Translations under genes and position numbers: made by a program
Part shown: positions 8,065 to 16,084 of the stretch, piece by piece
Layout of the letters: each line of letters opens with the position of its first letter
How positions within the stretch are numbered: the first letter of the stretch is position 1
The notes under the pieces: generated by a model
Seen by the model: only the letters and a program-made list of their open reading frames with translations
Told to the model about the DNA's origin: nothing
The model's database searches: none
Assembly: GCA_034420695.1 (NCBI GenBank)
Contig: DAOULB010000005.1
Span: 62,001 to 126,000 of the forward strand
Origin: Io17-Chloro-G2 sp034420695
GTDB taxonomy: Bacteria > Chloroflexota > Dehalococcoidia > Lucifugimonadales > UBA3495
DNA: 64,000 nucleotides
Direction: 5' to 3'

Positions 8065-9243
8065 ATGAACTCGGGGTTTAGCTTTACGCTTGAGCGAGAC
8101 TTGGACGGCCCCAGGGCCGGTGCTTTTTCAACGAGTCACGGCGAGGTGGCTACCCCGGTATTCATGCCCGTGGGAACCCAAGCCAGCGTGAAGGGGCTGT
8201 CCCCCGATGAGGTGACCGCTGTTGGGGCGCAGATTATCCTGTCCAACGCCTACCACCTGTACTTGCAGCCCGGCGTGGGTAAAGTTGAAGAGCTTGGGGG
8301 CCTCCATCGATTCATGGGATGGCCCCGTCCGATGCTCACTGACAGCGGCGGGTTCCAGGCCTTCAGCATGGGAGCACTGCGCAAGATCGACGACGGCGGC
8401 ATAAGGTTCCGCTCCCACCTTGATGGTTCCGAGCACCACTTTGGCCCGGAGTTGGCTACCCGCAACCAGCAGGCCTTGGGCGCCGACATAATCATGTGCC
8501 TGGACCAGTGCATTGCCTACGGGGTCAGCCGTGACCAGGTGGAAGCTGCGATGCGGCGCACTCACCGCTGGGCCCAGGAGTGCCACCAGGTCTTCAGGTC
8601 CTCAGAGTCCTCCCGGGCGCAGGCTCTGTTCGGGATAGTCCAAGGCGGTACGATGCCTGACCTGCGGGAGGAATCGGCCGGTTTCATCAGCGCAATCCCT
8701 TTCCAGGGCTATGCGATCGGCGGCCTGGCGGTGGGAGAAGAAAAGACCCAGATGTATGAGACTACCCAGTTGGTGGCGGAGCGGTTGCCCAAGGACAAAC
8801 CGAGATACTTGATGGGAGTCGGCTCTCCTGAAGACTTGGTGGAGGGTGTGGCCTGCGGGGTGGATATGTTCGACTGCGTATTGCCTACCCGGGTGGCCCG
8901 CAACGGCGGACTTTTCACTCGCCAAGGGAGGGTGGACATTACCAAGCGTAGCTTCTCCTCAGTGGGCCGGCCTCTGGAAGAGGACTGCGATTGCTATACC
9001 TGCGGGAACTTTACTGCGGCATACCTGTGGCACCTGTTCAAGGCCAAGGAGTTGCTGGGGCTCAGGCTGGCCAGCATCCACAACCTGAGATTTGTCATCC
9101 GGTTGATGGAGGAGATGCGGCAGGCCATTTTCGACGGCAGCTTCCAGAGCTTCCGGCGGGAGTTTCACGACTCCTACCGGCCCGCCGACGCCAAGGCCCG
9201 GCAGCAGCAGAAGAACCGCTGGCTGGAAAGAAGAGGGGCCTGA
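8065..9243 (+). CDS. tgt: tRNA-guanine transglycosylase
   Basis: Exchanges guanine-34 for preQ1 in tRNAs with GUN anticodons. The 392-residue form starting MNSGFSFTLE matches the family N-terminus; a longer in-frame start at 7972 would add 31 unconserved residues. Key features are the TDSGGFQAFS active-site loop, GIVQGG, the VDMFDCVLPTR segment carrying the nucleophile aspartate, and the zinc site CDCYTC followed by a His in YLWHLF. No other queuosine genes are adjacent. Confidence 0.94.
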   Translation: MNSGFSFTLERDLDGPRAGAFSTSHGEVATPVFMPVGTQASVKGLSPDEVTAVGAQIILSNAYHLYLQPGVGKVEELGGLHRFMGWPRPMLTDSGGFQAFSMGALRKIDDGGIRFRSHLDGSEHHFGPELATRNQQALGADIIMCLDQCIAYGVSRDQVEAAMRRTHRWAQECHQVFRSSESSRAQALFGIVQGGTMPDLREESAGFISAIPFQGYAIGGLAVGEEKTQMYETTQLVAERLPKDKPRYLMGVGSPEDLVEGVACGVDMFDCVLPTRVARNGGLFTRQGRVDITKRSFSSVGRPLEEDCDCYTCGNFTAAYLWHLFKAKELLGLRLASIHNLRFVIRLMEEMRQAIFDGSFQSFRREFHDSYRPADAKARQQQKNRWLERRGA

Positions 9244-9315
9244 CGACGAAGGGCAAGTGCACGGGACGAAGTCAGGGATCCACCGAAGGGCGCCGCGGTG
9301 GAGACAGGGGAGAGG

Positions 9316-9591
9316 CTAGCCGCCGGCCACCGCGGGGACGATGCTGACTTCATCTCCGGTGGAGATGGAGGTATCCAGCCCTTGCAGGAACCGGACATCT
9401 TCGCCGTTCAGGTAGATGTTTACGAAGTAGCGGAGCTCCCCGTTTTCGTCGATAAGCCGGTCCTTAAAACCGGGGTAACTTGATTCCAGGGAGTCGACCA
9501 TACTGGCCAAGGTGGAAGACTCGACCTCCACTTTGTCTTGGCCGTTGGTCATACGGCGTAGTGGGGTGGGGATGCGCACCAGGACACTCAT
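9316..9591 (-). CDS. MoaD/ThiS-type ubiquitin-like sulfur carrier
   Basis: 91-residue beta-grasp protein ending in the diagnostic Gly-Gly (VAGG), the residue that is adenylated and thiocarboxylated. The core pattern LIDENGELRYFVNIYLNGED followed by GDEVSIVPAVAGG is the MoaD/CysO/ThiS type. It is the last gene of a minus-strand operon after thrC and a NIL-domain gene. That context points to sulfur delivery for amino-acid synthesis rather than molybdopterin or thiamine, though MoaD function cannot be excluded. No Mec+-type protease or activating E1 lies nearby. Confidence 0.85.
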   Translation of the reverse strand: MSVLVRIPTPLRRMTNGQDKVEVESSTLASMVDSLESSYPGFKDRLIDENGELRYFVNIYLNGEDVRFLQGLDTSISTGDEVSIVPAVAGG

Positions 9592-9686
9592 TCGGGGGAT
9601 ACCCTCCTCTGCTTGGCCGTCGTTATCCCCCAGGCGAACAGGGGGCGATGGGTATTTGTTCCGGCTACCGGGCCTGAAGGACGTTT

Positions 9687-9929
9687 CTACCCTTCGATTA
9701 CGTCTCCGCTTACCGGGTCAACCCGCACACCAGTGGAGCTGACCCATTCCAGGCCGCGCTTTATCTCAGTTTCGTCGCCGTCCAACTCCAAAACCACCCA
9801 ACCCATGTCTTCCTGGACGTCGGCCCGGCGTATGTTAGTGACGATTTTGAAGTCTCGGCCCAGACTGTAGATTATCGGCTCCTTAACCAAGGCCCCCCGG
9901 AAAGTGAACTTGACCCTTTGCTTGCCCAT
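9687..9929 (-). CDS. NIL-domain protein
   Basis: 80-residue ferredoxin-like (beta-alpha-beta) protein that consists of a NIL domain alone: VKFTFRGALVKEPIIYSLGRDF, then TNIRRADVQEDMGWVVLELDG. NIL domains form the methionine-sensing C-terminus of MetN transporters and also occur fused to ferredoxins used in homocysteine synthesis in methanogens. It lies between thrC (25-bp gap) and the sulfur-carrier gene (95-bp gap). A role in sulfur transfer to a homoserine or aspartate-semialdehyde derivative is an inference from that context. Confidence 0.85.
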   Translation of the reverse strand: MGKQRVKFTFRGALVKEPIIYSLGRDFKIVTNIRRADVQEDMGWVVLELDGDETEIKRGLEWVSSTGVRVDPVSGDVIEG

Positions 9930-9954
9930 CTTTCATCCCCTACCCGCGTCTCTT

Positions 9955-11235
9955 TTACCCCCGCCTCTTTTCCAGGGCCTCTTCGAAGGATGTCATGGTG
10001 GGACTCACCATCACCGGGTCTACGACGCCATCCACTGCCTCCTGAGTCTTAAGGCCGTTTCCGGTGATATACACCACCGTAAGCTCATCGGGTTTGATGG
10101 CCCCGCTGTCGGTCAGGTTTTTCAGGCCCGAAACGGTTACTCCGCCAGCGGTCTCGGTAAAAATGCCCTCGGTTTCCGCCAGGAGCTTGATGCCCTCAAC
10201 GATGTCTTCTTCCGGGACGGCATAGGCGCTGCCCCCGGAATTGTTGATGACCCGGAGGGCGTAGATGCCGTCGGCCGGGTTTCCGATGGCCAGGGACTTG
10301 GCGATGCTGTCGGGCCGCACCGGGCGGATATGGGCTTGACCGGCTTCCCATGCTGAAACGATGGGGGAGCAGCCGGCGGCCTGGGTCATGTGCATCTTGG
10401 TGGTTACCGCGGGATGGTGGGCGGTGTTCTGGTCGGCCCCGAAGGACGTCGGCTCGACGCCGTCCAGCAGCCCCAGGCAGGCGAACTCGTTGAACCCCTT
10501 CCATATCTTGGTGAACATCGCTCCCGAAGCAGAGGGTATCACCACGTGATCCGGAACCCGCCAACCCAACTGCTCGGCGACCTCATAGCCCAGGGTCTTG
10601 CTTCCCTCAGCGTAGAAGGGGCGCATGTTGATGTTGACGAAGGCCCAATGGTAGTTGTCGGCGATTTCGCTACAAAGACGGTTGACTTCGTCGTAGGTAC
10701 CCTTCACCGAAACCAGGGTCGGCCCGTAGATGGCCGCTCCGATTATCTTGCCCCTTTCCAAGTCCGAAGGGATGAAAACGACGGCCTCGACGCCGGCCCG
10801 GGCGGCGTGGGCGGCCACGCTGCACGCCAAGTTGCCCGTGGAGGCGCAGGCAAGAGTGTTGAAGCCGAATTCGACGGCCTTGGTTGCGGCCACGGAAACC
10901 ACCCGGTCCTTGAAGGAAAAGGATGGGTTTACGCTGTCGTTCTTGATGTAGAGGTTGCGCAGTCCCAACCGCTCGCCCAAGCCCCTGGCCTTAATCAGGG
11001 GCGTGTACCCGGCCATGATGTCCACCGGGTCCTCGGAGTCCGCGGGAAGCAGGTCCCGGTACCTCCAGATGCTGAGGGGACCTTCGCTTATACGCTGCCG
11101 GTCAATCACTTCCGAGATGGTTGCGTAGTCGTAAACCACCTCAAGGGGGCCGAAGCAAAAGTCGCAAACGTTGAGCGCCTCCGCGGGGAATTCCCGGGCG
11201 CACTCTCGACACTTCAATCCGCTGACAAAGGCCAC
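9955..11235 (-). CDS. thrC: Threonine synthase
   Basis: PLP enzyme converting O-phosphohomoserine to threonine. The 426-residue protein begins with a zinc-ribbon-like CxxC pair (CREC, CDFC), then has the PLP-lysine motif PSFSFKDR and the Ser/Gly-rich phosphate cup ACASTGNLA. Size and motifs fit the short, class-II-like bacterial ThrC. It has a near-consensus promoter 80-110 bp upstream and heads an operon with a NIL protein and a MoaD/ThiS-like carrier. The related cystathionine-gamma or phosphohomoserine sulfhydrylase activity is worth considering in that setting. Confidence 0.9.
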   Translation of the reverse strand: MAFVSGLKCRECAREFPAEALNVCDFCFGPLEVVYDYATISEVIDRQRISEGPLSIWRYRDLLPADSEDPVDIMAGYTPLIKARGLGERLGLRNLYIKNDSVNPSFSFKDRVVSVAATKAVEFGFNTLACASTGNLACSVAAHAARAGVEAVVFIPSDLERGKIIGAAIYGPTLVSVKGTYDEVNRLCSEIADNYHWAFVNINMRPFYAEGSKTLGYEVAEQLGWRVPDHVVIPSASGAMFTKIWKGFNEFACLGLLDGVEPTSFGADQNTAHHPAVTTKMHMTQAAGCSPIVSAWEAGQAHIRPVRPDSIAKSLAIGNPADGIYALRVINNSGGSAYAVPEEDIVEGIKLLAETEGIFTETAGGVTVSGLKNLTDSGAIKPDELTVVYITGNGLKTQEAVDGVVDPVMVSPTMTSFEEALEKRRG

Positions 11236-11317
11236 TGGAAGGGGTTCCTCCGTCCATCAAACCGGGGGGATTTGCCGGATTTCGTTGGCGGTTTCGCGGG
11301 TTGGAAAACTGTGGGCG

Positions 11318-11346
11318 ATGTTAACAGGGGGGGTATAGTATGTCAA
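11318..11346 (-). promoter_or_regulatory. Strong promoter for the thrC-NIL-moaD operon
   Basis: On the minus strand a perfect TTGACA (11341-11346) is separated by 17 bases from TAACAT (11318-11323). Predicted start near 11311, leader about 75 bases. Confidence 0.75.
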
Positions 11347-11449
11347 CAATTACGGGCTCGCCACAGCTACGATTATCGTCTATTTCGCGGCCTACGGCAA
11401 TGGAAAGAACGGGCCGTCGAGAGACCTCAGAGTAAGGTGTTGAAGAACA

Positions 11450-11499
11450 GGGCAGGGGTCTTTCAAAGAATCAAATCTCTTTTTGAAAGACCCCTGCCC
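11450..11499. repeat. Perfect 18-bp inverted repeat upstream of nhaA
   Basis: Arms 11450-11467 and 11482-11499 are exact complements around a 14-base loop. It lies outside the thrC transcript and just before nhaA. No T-tract follows on the plus strand, so it is either a 5' leader hairpin of nhaA, a small mobile-type palindrome, or a terminator for an upstream transcript. The remainder of 11236-11564 holds the thrC promoter and nothing else recognisable. Confidence 0.6.
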
Positions 11500-11564
11500 A
11501 AATTTGGAAAATGTAGGATAATGGGCGCTGGAATTTTGTGGAGGAATCTCCTTCGGGAGCGGGC

Positions 11565-12821
11565 TTGCATCAGACAAGAAACATAGTCGAGATAGTCCAA
11601 GAGTACTCACTGCCCCTCATAGCAGGGGTTTTCCTGGGGCTGATAACTGCGAATCTCGACCACACGTTTCACGAACAGGTGGTTGATTATCACTTCCTTG
11701 GCAAGGACGCCTACCTGTTCGACAAACCTGTCACCATTCATTTCGTAATTAACGAAATGTTCATGGTGCTGTTCTTCGGAGTAGCGGCCAAGGAAATTAC
11801 CGACGCCGCCCTCCCCGGGGGAGTGCTCAACCCCATCCGGAGAGCCATCAATCCCCTGCTTGGCACCTTGGGCGGTGTATTCGGCCCGGTGATGGTCTTC
11901 TTCCTGCTGACATGGCTCTTTTACGGCGGTTCCCAAGACTTTTCCAGGGTGGCAAATGGCTGGGGCATCGCCACGGCCACCGACATTGCCTTGGCCTGGC
12001 TGATTGCCAGGGTAGTATTCGGCCAATTCCACCCGGCGGTCAGTTTTCTGCTGTTCCTTGCGGTGGTTGATGACGCCATAGGGCTGGGCATCATAGCCAT
12101 CTTCTATCCTGACCCCGAACTGCCCGTCGAACCGGTCTGGCTCCTGCTTACACTGGCCGGCATGGGGGCGGCTTTGGGATTGCGCCTGTTGAAGGTGCGG
12201 TTCTGGCCGCTTTACATCCTGGTGGGAGGGGCGCTGAGCTGGGTCGGTCTGGCCAAGTCCGCCATAGAACCTGCCCTGGCCTTGGTGGTGATAGTGCCGT
12301 TCCTGCCATCCGATGCCCCTGCTCCAAGCCACGCAAGCCAGAGCCAGCATGAAGGGGAGCCGACGCACCCGGAACCTGCCGCCCATACGGCGGCCCACGG
12401 AGAAAGCCCCTTGGAGAGTTTCGAGCACCGGCTGAAGCTGCCGGTGGATTTGGGGCTGTTCTTTTTCGCCTTTGCCAATGCCGGAGTGACCTTTGGCGCC
12501 ATCAACCAAGTGACTCTCATCATTCTCCTGTCGCTGATACTGGGAAAAACCCTCGGCATCTCCGGCTTCTCCCTGCTGGCCCGGCAACTGGGATTTCCCC
12601 TGCCAGCCGGCATGGGAGTACGGCATCTAGTCGTCACCGGGCTCATCGGCGGCATCGGACTGACGGTGGCCCTCTTTGTAGCGGCCAAGGCCTACTCCGG
12701 CCCACCATTCCAGGAACCGGCCAAGATGGGAGCGGTGCTGAGCGGAGGAATATCTCTGCTGGCAATAGCGCTGGGCTATTTTCTCAAGGTGAAGGAGGAT
12801 GAAGGCGACGGGCACTCATGA
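11565..12821 (+). CDS. nhaA: Na+/H+ antiporter NhaA family
   Basis: Inner-membrane antiporter exporting Na+ for protons, with about eleven to twelve hydrophobic segments over 418 residues. The NhaA hallmark VDDAIGLGIIAIFY carries the paired aspartates equivalent to the E. coli ion-binding site; NEMFMVLFFGVAAKEI and GKTLGISGFSLLA are also typical. The TTG at 11565 has GGGAG five bases upstream and is preferred over a GTG at 11538. An unusual His/Glu-rich loop (roughly residues 248-285) interrupts the middle of the protein and could be a pH-sensing or metal-binding insertion. Confidence 0.88.
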   Translation: MHQTRNIVEIVQEYSLPLIAGVFLGLITANLDHTFHEQVVDYHFLGKDAYLFDKPVTIHFVINEMFMVLFFGVAAKEITDAALPGGVLNPIRRAINPLLGTLGGVFGPVMVFFLLTWLFYGGSQDFSRVANGWGIATATDIALAWLIARVVFGQFHPAVSFLLFLAVVDDAIGLGIIAIFYPDPELPVEPVWLLLTLAGMGAALGLRLLKVRFWPLYILVGGALSWVGLAKSAIEPALALVVIVPFLPSDAPAPSHASQSQHEGEPTHPEPAAHTAAHGESPLESFEHRLKLPVDLGLFFFAFANAGVTFGAINQVTLIILLSLILGKTLGISGFSLLARQLGFPLPAGMGVRHLVVTGLIGGIGLTVALFVAAKAYSGPPFQEPAKMGAVLSGGISLLAIALGYFLKVKEDEGDGHS

Positions 12822-12885
12822 CCGGCCGCTGCTATACTTCGCCGGTTAAGCCGACATATAAGACCGGAAGGTGGAGGTTGCCGGA

Positions 12886-13173
12886 ATGATAGGTGTGCTG
12901 ACGCATCACTGGTCCAAGGCGGACAAGGTGGAACAAGCCAGGAAACTGCTGGATGGCAACGGTCTGGCCCAGAGCAAGGCGCCGGGATTTGGGGCCCGGC
13001 AGACCCTCTATTCCCTCTCCGACCCCACCAAGATAACCACGCTGGTGACTTGGGACAGCGAGGAAATCTATGACGCTTGGCGGGCCAGCCCGGAGCGGGC
13101 CGCGGCCATGGCCGGGGCCGACGAGGTGTGGGAAAGCCCGCCCCAGTCCGAGCGGTTCGAGGTAGCGGACTAA
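12886..13173 (+). CDS. Small ABM-like (dimeric alpha-beta barrel) protein
   Basis: 95 residues: MIGVLTHHW, an amphipathic helix, LYSLSDPTKITTLVTWDSEEIYDAWRAS. This order resembles antibiotic-biosynthesis-monooxygenase/EthD-type ferredoxin-like folds, which act as small oxygenases or ligand-binding dimers. The ATG is chosen because GGAGG lies nine bases upstream; an in-frame GTG at 12871 lies over that ribosome site. It follows nhaA by 64 bp. The assignment rests on pattern only. Confidence 0.55.
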   Translation: MIGVLTHHWSKADKVEQARKLLDGNGLAQSKAPGFGARQTLYSLSDPTKITTLVTWDSEEIYDAWRASPERAAAMAGADEVWESPPQSERFEVAD

Positions 13174-13240
13174 CTACCGGGAATTGCTCCTCCAGGGAAC
13201 CTCCGAATAAACTCTACAGCAGGTGCGAACGGTTGCTATT

Positions 13241-13280
13241 CACCCTCATCCCAACCTTCTCCCATCAAGGGAGAAGGGGC
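13241..13280. repeat. Short hairpin repeat between convergent genes
   Basis: Nine-base perfect stem (13255-13263 with 13269-13277) with a five-base loop, in a CCCTCATCCC context that resembles short palindromic elements scattered in many bacterial genomes. It may act as a terminator for both neighbours. Confidence 0.5.
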
Positions 13281-13306
13281 TTCAGCTGTACTTATTCAGA
13301 CCTTTC

Positions 13307-13906
13307 CTAGCTGGCCCTGTAGCCGTCGATTATCTGTTGACGGCGAAAGCAATCCAATATGTGGTCGTTCACCATGCCGGTGGCCTGCATGTGGGCGTAG
13401 ATGATAGTTGATCCGACAAACTTGAAGCCTCTCCGCCGCAGGTCCTTGCTGAAGGCGTCCGACTCGGGGCTGGTGGCCCGGAAGTCCCCCATTTCCCTGA
13501 CCCGGTTCACTTGGGGCGTGCCCCCCACGTAGTCCCAGGCGTAGCTGCTGAAGCTGCCAAACTCTTCCTGGACTTCCAGAAATTTCTGGGCGTTACCTAC
13601 CGCCGCCAGCACTTTCTGCCGGTTCCGGATGATGCCGGGGTCGGTCAGGAGTTCCTCGACTCGGCGCCCATCGTACCCGGCGACTTTGGCCGGGTCGAAG
13701 CCATCGAAGGCGGCCCGGTAGTTGTCCCGCTTGCGCAGAACCGTGTACCAGCTCAGCCCGGCCTGCGCCCCTTCCAAGAGCAGGAACTCGAAGATGGTGC
13801 GGTCGTTATAAACCGGGACGCCCCACTCCACGTCATGGTACCGGACGTAGTCCTCCTTACCCGGGTCGGCCCAAGGGCAGCGAATCAGCCCGGCGGTTTC
13901 GTTCAT
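13307..13906 (-). CDS. tag: DNA-3-methyladenine glycosylase I
   Basis: Base-excision glycosylase for 3-methyladenine, with a helix-hairpin-helix fold and structural zinc. The start MNETAGLIRCPWADP gives 199 residues; the zinc Cys/His at RCPWA and YHDVEWG and the C-terminal HMQATGMVNDHILDCF segment are present. EFLLLEGAQAGLSWYTVLRKR is the family active-site region. An upstream in-frame ATG at 13921 would add five residues. It lies 40 bp downstream of the BNR-repeat gene on the same strand and may be co-transcribed. Confidence 0.92.
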   Translation of the reverse strand: MNETAGLIRCPWADPGKEDYVRYHDVEWGVPVYNDRTIFEFLLLEGAQAGLSWYTVLRKRDNYRAAFDGFDPAKVAGYDGRRVEELLTDPGIIRNRQKVLAAVGNAQKFLEVQEEFGSFSSYAWDYVGGTPQVNRVREMGDFRATSPESDAFSKDLRRRGFKFVGSTIIYAHMQATGMVNDHILDCFRRQQIIDGYRAS

Positions 13907-13946
13907 TGCCCGTCCGTCCACTCAAGTAGGTGCGGACCCGGCCGCC

Positions 13947-14996
13947 TTAGCCGCAAGCCACAGCGTAGACCTGAGTAGCGCCATCGGGCAGCGGATGGGC
14001 CGTCCAAGTATCGCCGGAGTCGTGACTGGCCCATACCTCTCCGCCGCTGGCGGCGCAGTAGATCCGTCCGGGGTTGGCTTGGTCTAAGGCTATGCCGAAC
14101 ATGGTGCTCTTCGGCTGCACCCCCATATCCACTTGGTCCCAAGTGAGCCCACCGTCGTTGCTGCGGAACAGCACGCCCTTCTCACTCTGGAAATTGGCCC
14201 CCGCTGCCACCCAGATGGTCTTGGGGTCGCCCGGCGTTTCCCGTATGCTGCGGCAGTAAGTCTGGCCCTTTGGGTTCATTGGCCCCAGGTTGATGTAAGA
14301 CCAGTGGCCGCCACGGTCCTCGCTGCTGAACAGCCCGGCTCTGCCGATGCCGAACACCGCTCCTGACCTCAGCGTGCTGGCTAGAACACCGTGCATGTCC
14401 ACCTCGTCGTCGTTGACGTACTGGCCGTGGCTCAGGTTTTCCCAATGACCGCCGCCGTCCAGGCTTCTGATCAGCCCGCCCACTTCTATGGCGGCGTAGA
14501 TTTCGTTGGAATCGGCCATGCTGGAGGCCATCATCAGCACTCGCTTGGCCGGGTTGGAGCCTGGCCCCAGGGTGACTTCCGGGAAGCGGACGCTCACCGG
14601 CAACTGGCTCCAAGTCTCGCCACCGTCATCGCTGCGGCAAATCTGGCAAGCCTCGTAACCGGCGTACATTACGTTGGAGTCCCTGGGGTCGAACATGATG
14701 GACCACACCGGCAGGTCGTGGTCCGGGACATTTACCTTCTCCCAGTGGTCCCCGTGGTCGCCGCTGCGGTAGGGGCCCTCTTGAGTGCCGGCGTAGATAA
14801 TCGCGGGGTTATTCGGGTGGATCGTCAGCGCCCGTATTGCCGGGGCTTGGGGAAGCCCATTTTCCAGCAGGGTCCATTGGTCGTCCCCATCGGCCATGCG
14901 GTAAAGGCCTGAGTTAACCCGCCGGCCCGGAGCGGTCTCTCCGGCCAGCCCAACGTATGCGTAAGCCTTGCTGCTTCCGTTTGTGTGCGTCGTCAT
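13947..14996 (-). CDS. BNR/sialidase-like beta-propeller protein
   Basis: 349 residues built from about six to seven repeats with Asp-box-like S-x-D-x-G-x-T/H-W elements (SGDHGDHWEKV, SDDGGETWSQL, SLDGGGHWENL, SEDRGGHWSYI, SNDGGLTWDQV, SHDSGDTWTA). Such propellers occur in sialidase-like, YCF48-like and photosystem-assembly proteins. No signal peptide is seen. The ATG at 14996 has AAGGAGC upstream. No catalytic sialidase residues were recognised, so a ligand-binding or scaffold role is more likely than glycosidase. It precedes tag. Confidence 0.75.
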   Translation of the reverse strand: MTTHTNGSSKAYAYVGLAGETAPGRRVNSGLYRMADGDDQWTLLENGLPQAPAIRALTIHPNNPAIIYAGTQEGPYRSGDHGDHWEKVNVPDHDLPVWSIMFDPRDSNVMYAGYEACQICRSDDGGETWSQLPVSVRFPEVTLGPGSNPAKRVLMMASSMADSNEIYAAIEVGGLIRSLDGGGHWENLSHGQYVNDDEVDMHGVLASTLRSGAVFGIGRAGLFSSEDRGGHWSYINLGPMNPKGQTYCRSIRETPGDPKTIWVAAGANFQSEKGVLFRSNDGGLTWDQVDMGVQPKSTMFGIALDQANPGRIYCAASGGEVWASHDSGDTWTAHPLPDGATQVYAVACG

Positions 14997-15067
14997 GGCT
15001 GCTCCTTTTGCGCCATTTCGCGGGTTTAAAGTGGGAAACTGTCCCATTAGGTGTCCGTGGCCGGTTC

Positions 15068-15096
15068 ATTCCATCAGAATGGGCAGGTGTTGTCAA
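15068..15096 (-). promoter_or_regulatory. Promoter for the BNR-tag unit
   Basis: Minus-strand TTGACA (15091-15096), 17-base spacer, TGGAAT (15068-15073), about 70 bp before the start codon. The -35 is perfect and the -10 is weak. Confidence 0.55.
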
Positions 15097-15122
15097 TGGA
15101 ATTCTGCGTCCAGCCTGCCAGG

Positions 15123-15151
15123 TTGACAGGAATGGAACAGGCACACAGAAT
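15123..15151 (+). promoter_or_regulatory. Promoter for the SDR-CoxL-hydrolase operon
   Basis: TTGACA (15123-15128), 17-base spacer, CAGAAT (15146-15151). It is divergent from the BNR promoter, with a leader of about 160 bases. No gene was seen in the remainder of 14997-15318. Confidence 0.45.
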
Positions 15152-15318
15152 TGGCTTTGTCTTGGGACGCGGCCAATAGCCTTGCAGCAAATTGCAACGG
15201 CGAGGAGTTGGCAGGATGTGGATGGGGGTTGCCGGTCGCCAATCCCTGGATGGGAACGTGAGATTAGAAGGTATTGGCGGTGTCTGGGGCCGCCGGAATA
15301 GCAATTCAGGAGGAGACT

Positions 15319-16071
15319 ATGGCCGCACTCGATGGAAAGGTGGTGATTGTTACCGGCTCCAGCCGCGGAATTGGCAAGGCCATCGCCCAAGAATGCGCCG
15401 CCCAAGGCGGTAAGGTGGTGGTGACGGCCCGCACTGACGAGGCGGGAGGAAGGCTGCCGGGAACAATTCATGAGACGGCCCAGGGAATTCAGGAAGCCGG
15501 CGGGGAGGCCATGGCGGTGCGCTGCGACGTCACCGACGAGGACTCAGTCCTGGCCTTGAAAGAGGCCGTAATGGGCGCCTACGGCAGGATAGACGCCTTG
15601 GTGAACAACGCCGGCATACAGGTCAACTTGGGACTGCTGGAGTTGCAAACGCGGCTTTGGGACCTGACCATGCGGGTGAACCTGCGGGGGCCCTTCCTTT
15701 GTTGCAAACACTTGGCCCCGGTAATGGTAGAGCAACAGTCCGGCAGCATAGTTAACATAACTTCGGGAGCGGCGGAAAACCCCCGGGCCAACGGGGTGAG
15801 CTACGCGGTGACCAAGGCCGGCCTGAACGCGATAACCTTCGGTTTCTCCCAGGAGCTCGCCCAGTACAACATTGCCGTGAACTCCCTGAATCCGGGCGGG
15901 GTGAAGACCGATGGCGCAGTGATGGTGCGCCCCGCTGACTTTGACTGGACCGGCTGGGACCCGCAGGAAGTGGTGGGCCCGCCGGCGGCATGGCTGTGCT
16001 GGCAAACTGCCCAGACGATTACCGGCAAGGTGGTGGACCGTTCCGAATTCGGCAAGACCTGGGGGGTCTAA
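15319..16071 (+). CDS. Short-chain dehydrogenase/reductase
   Basis: 250-residue classical SDR. The start MAALDGKVVIVTG has AGGAGG seven bases upstream; longer in-frame starts lack one. Seen are the NAD(P) motif TGSSRGIG, NNAG, the catalytic Ser in VNITSGAA, and YAVTK carrying Tyr and Lys. The end of the protein has WLCWQTAQTITGKVVD. It is the first gene of an operon with the CoxL-like gene (13-bp gap) and an alpha/beta hydrolase. The substrate is unknown; an alcohol or aldehyde linked to the next enzyme is likely. Confidence 0.88.
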   Translation: MAALDGKVVIVTGSSRGIGKAIAQECAAQGGKVVVTARTDEAGGRLPGTIHETAQGIQEAGGEAMAVRCDVTDEDSVLALKEAVMGAYGRIDALVNNAGIQVNLGLLELQTRLWDLTMRVNLRGPFLCCKHLAPVMVEQQSGSIVNITSGAAENPRANGVSYAVTKAGLNAITFGFSQELAQYNIAVNSLNPGGVKTDGAVMVRPADFDWTGWDPQEVVGPPAAWLCWQTAQTITGKVVDRSEFGKTWGV

Positions 16072-16084
16072 AAGGAGGCCGGGG

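Noticed and set aside
10390..11586. Long plus-strand frame over thrC
   Set aside because: Antisense shadow of thrC without motifs.
15941..16084. Upstream extension of the CoxL-like gene
   Set aside because: Overlaps the SDR end; GTG at 16085 has an ideal ribosome site.
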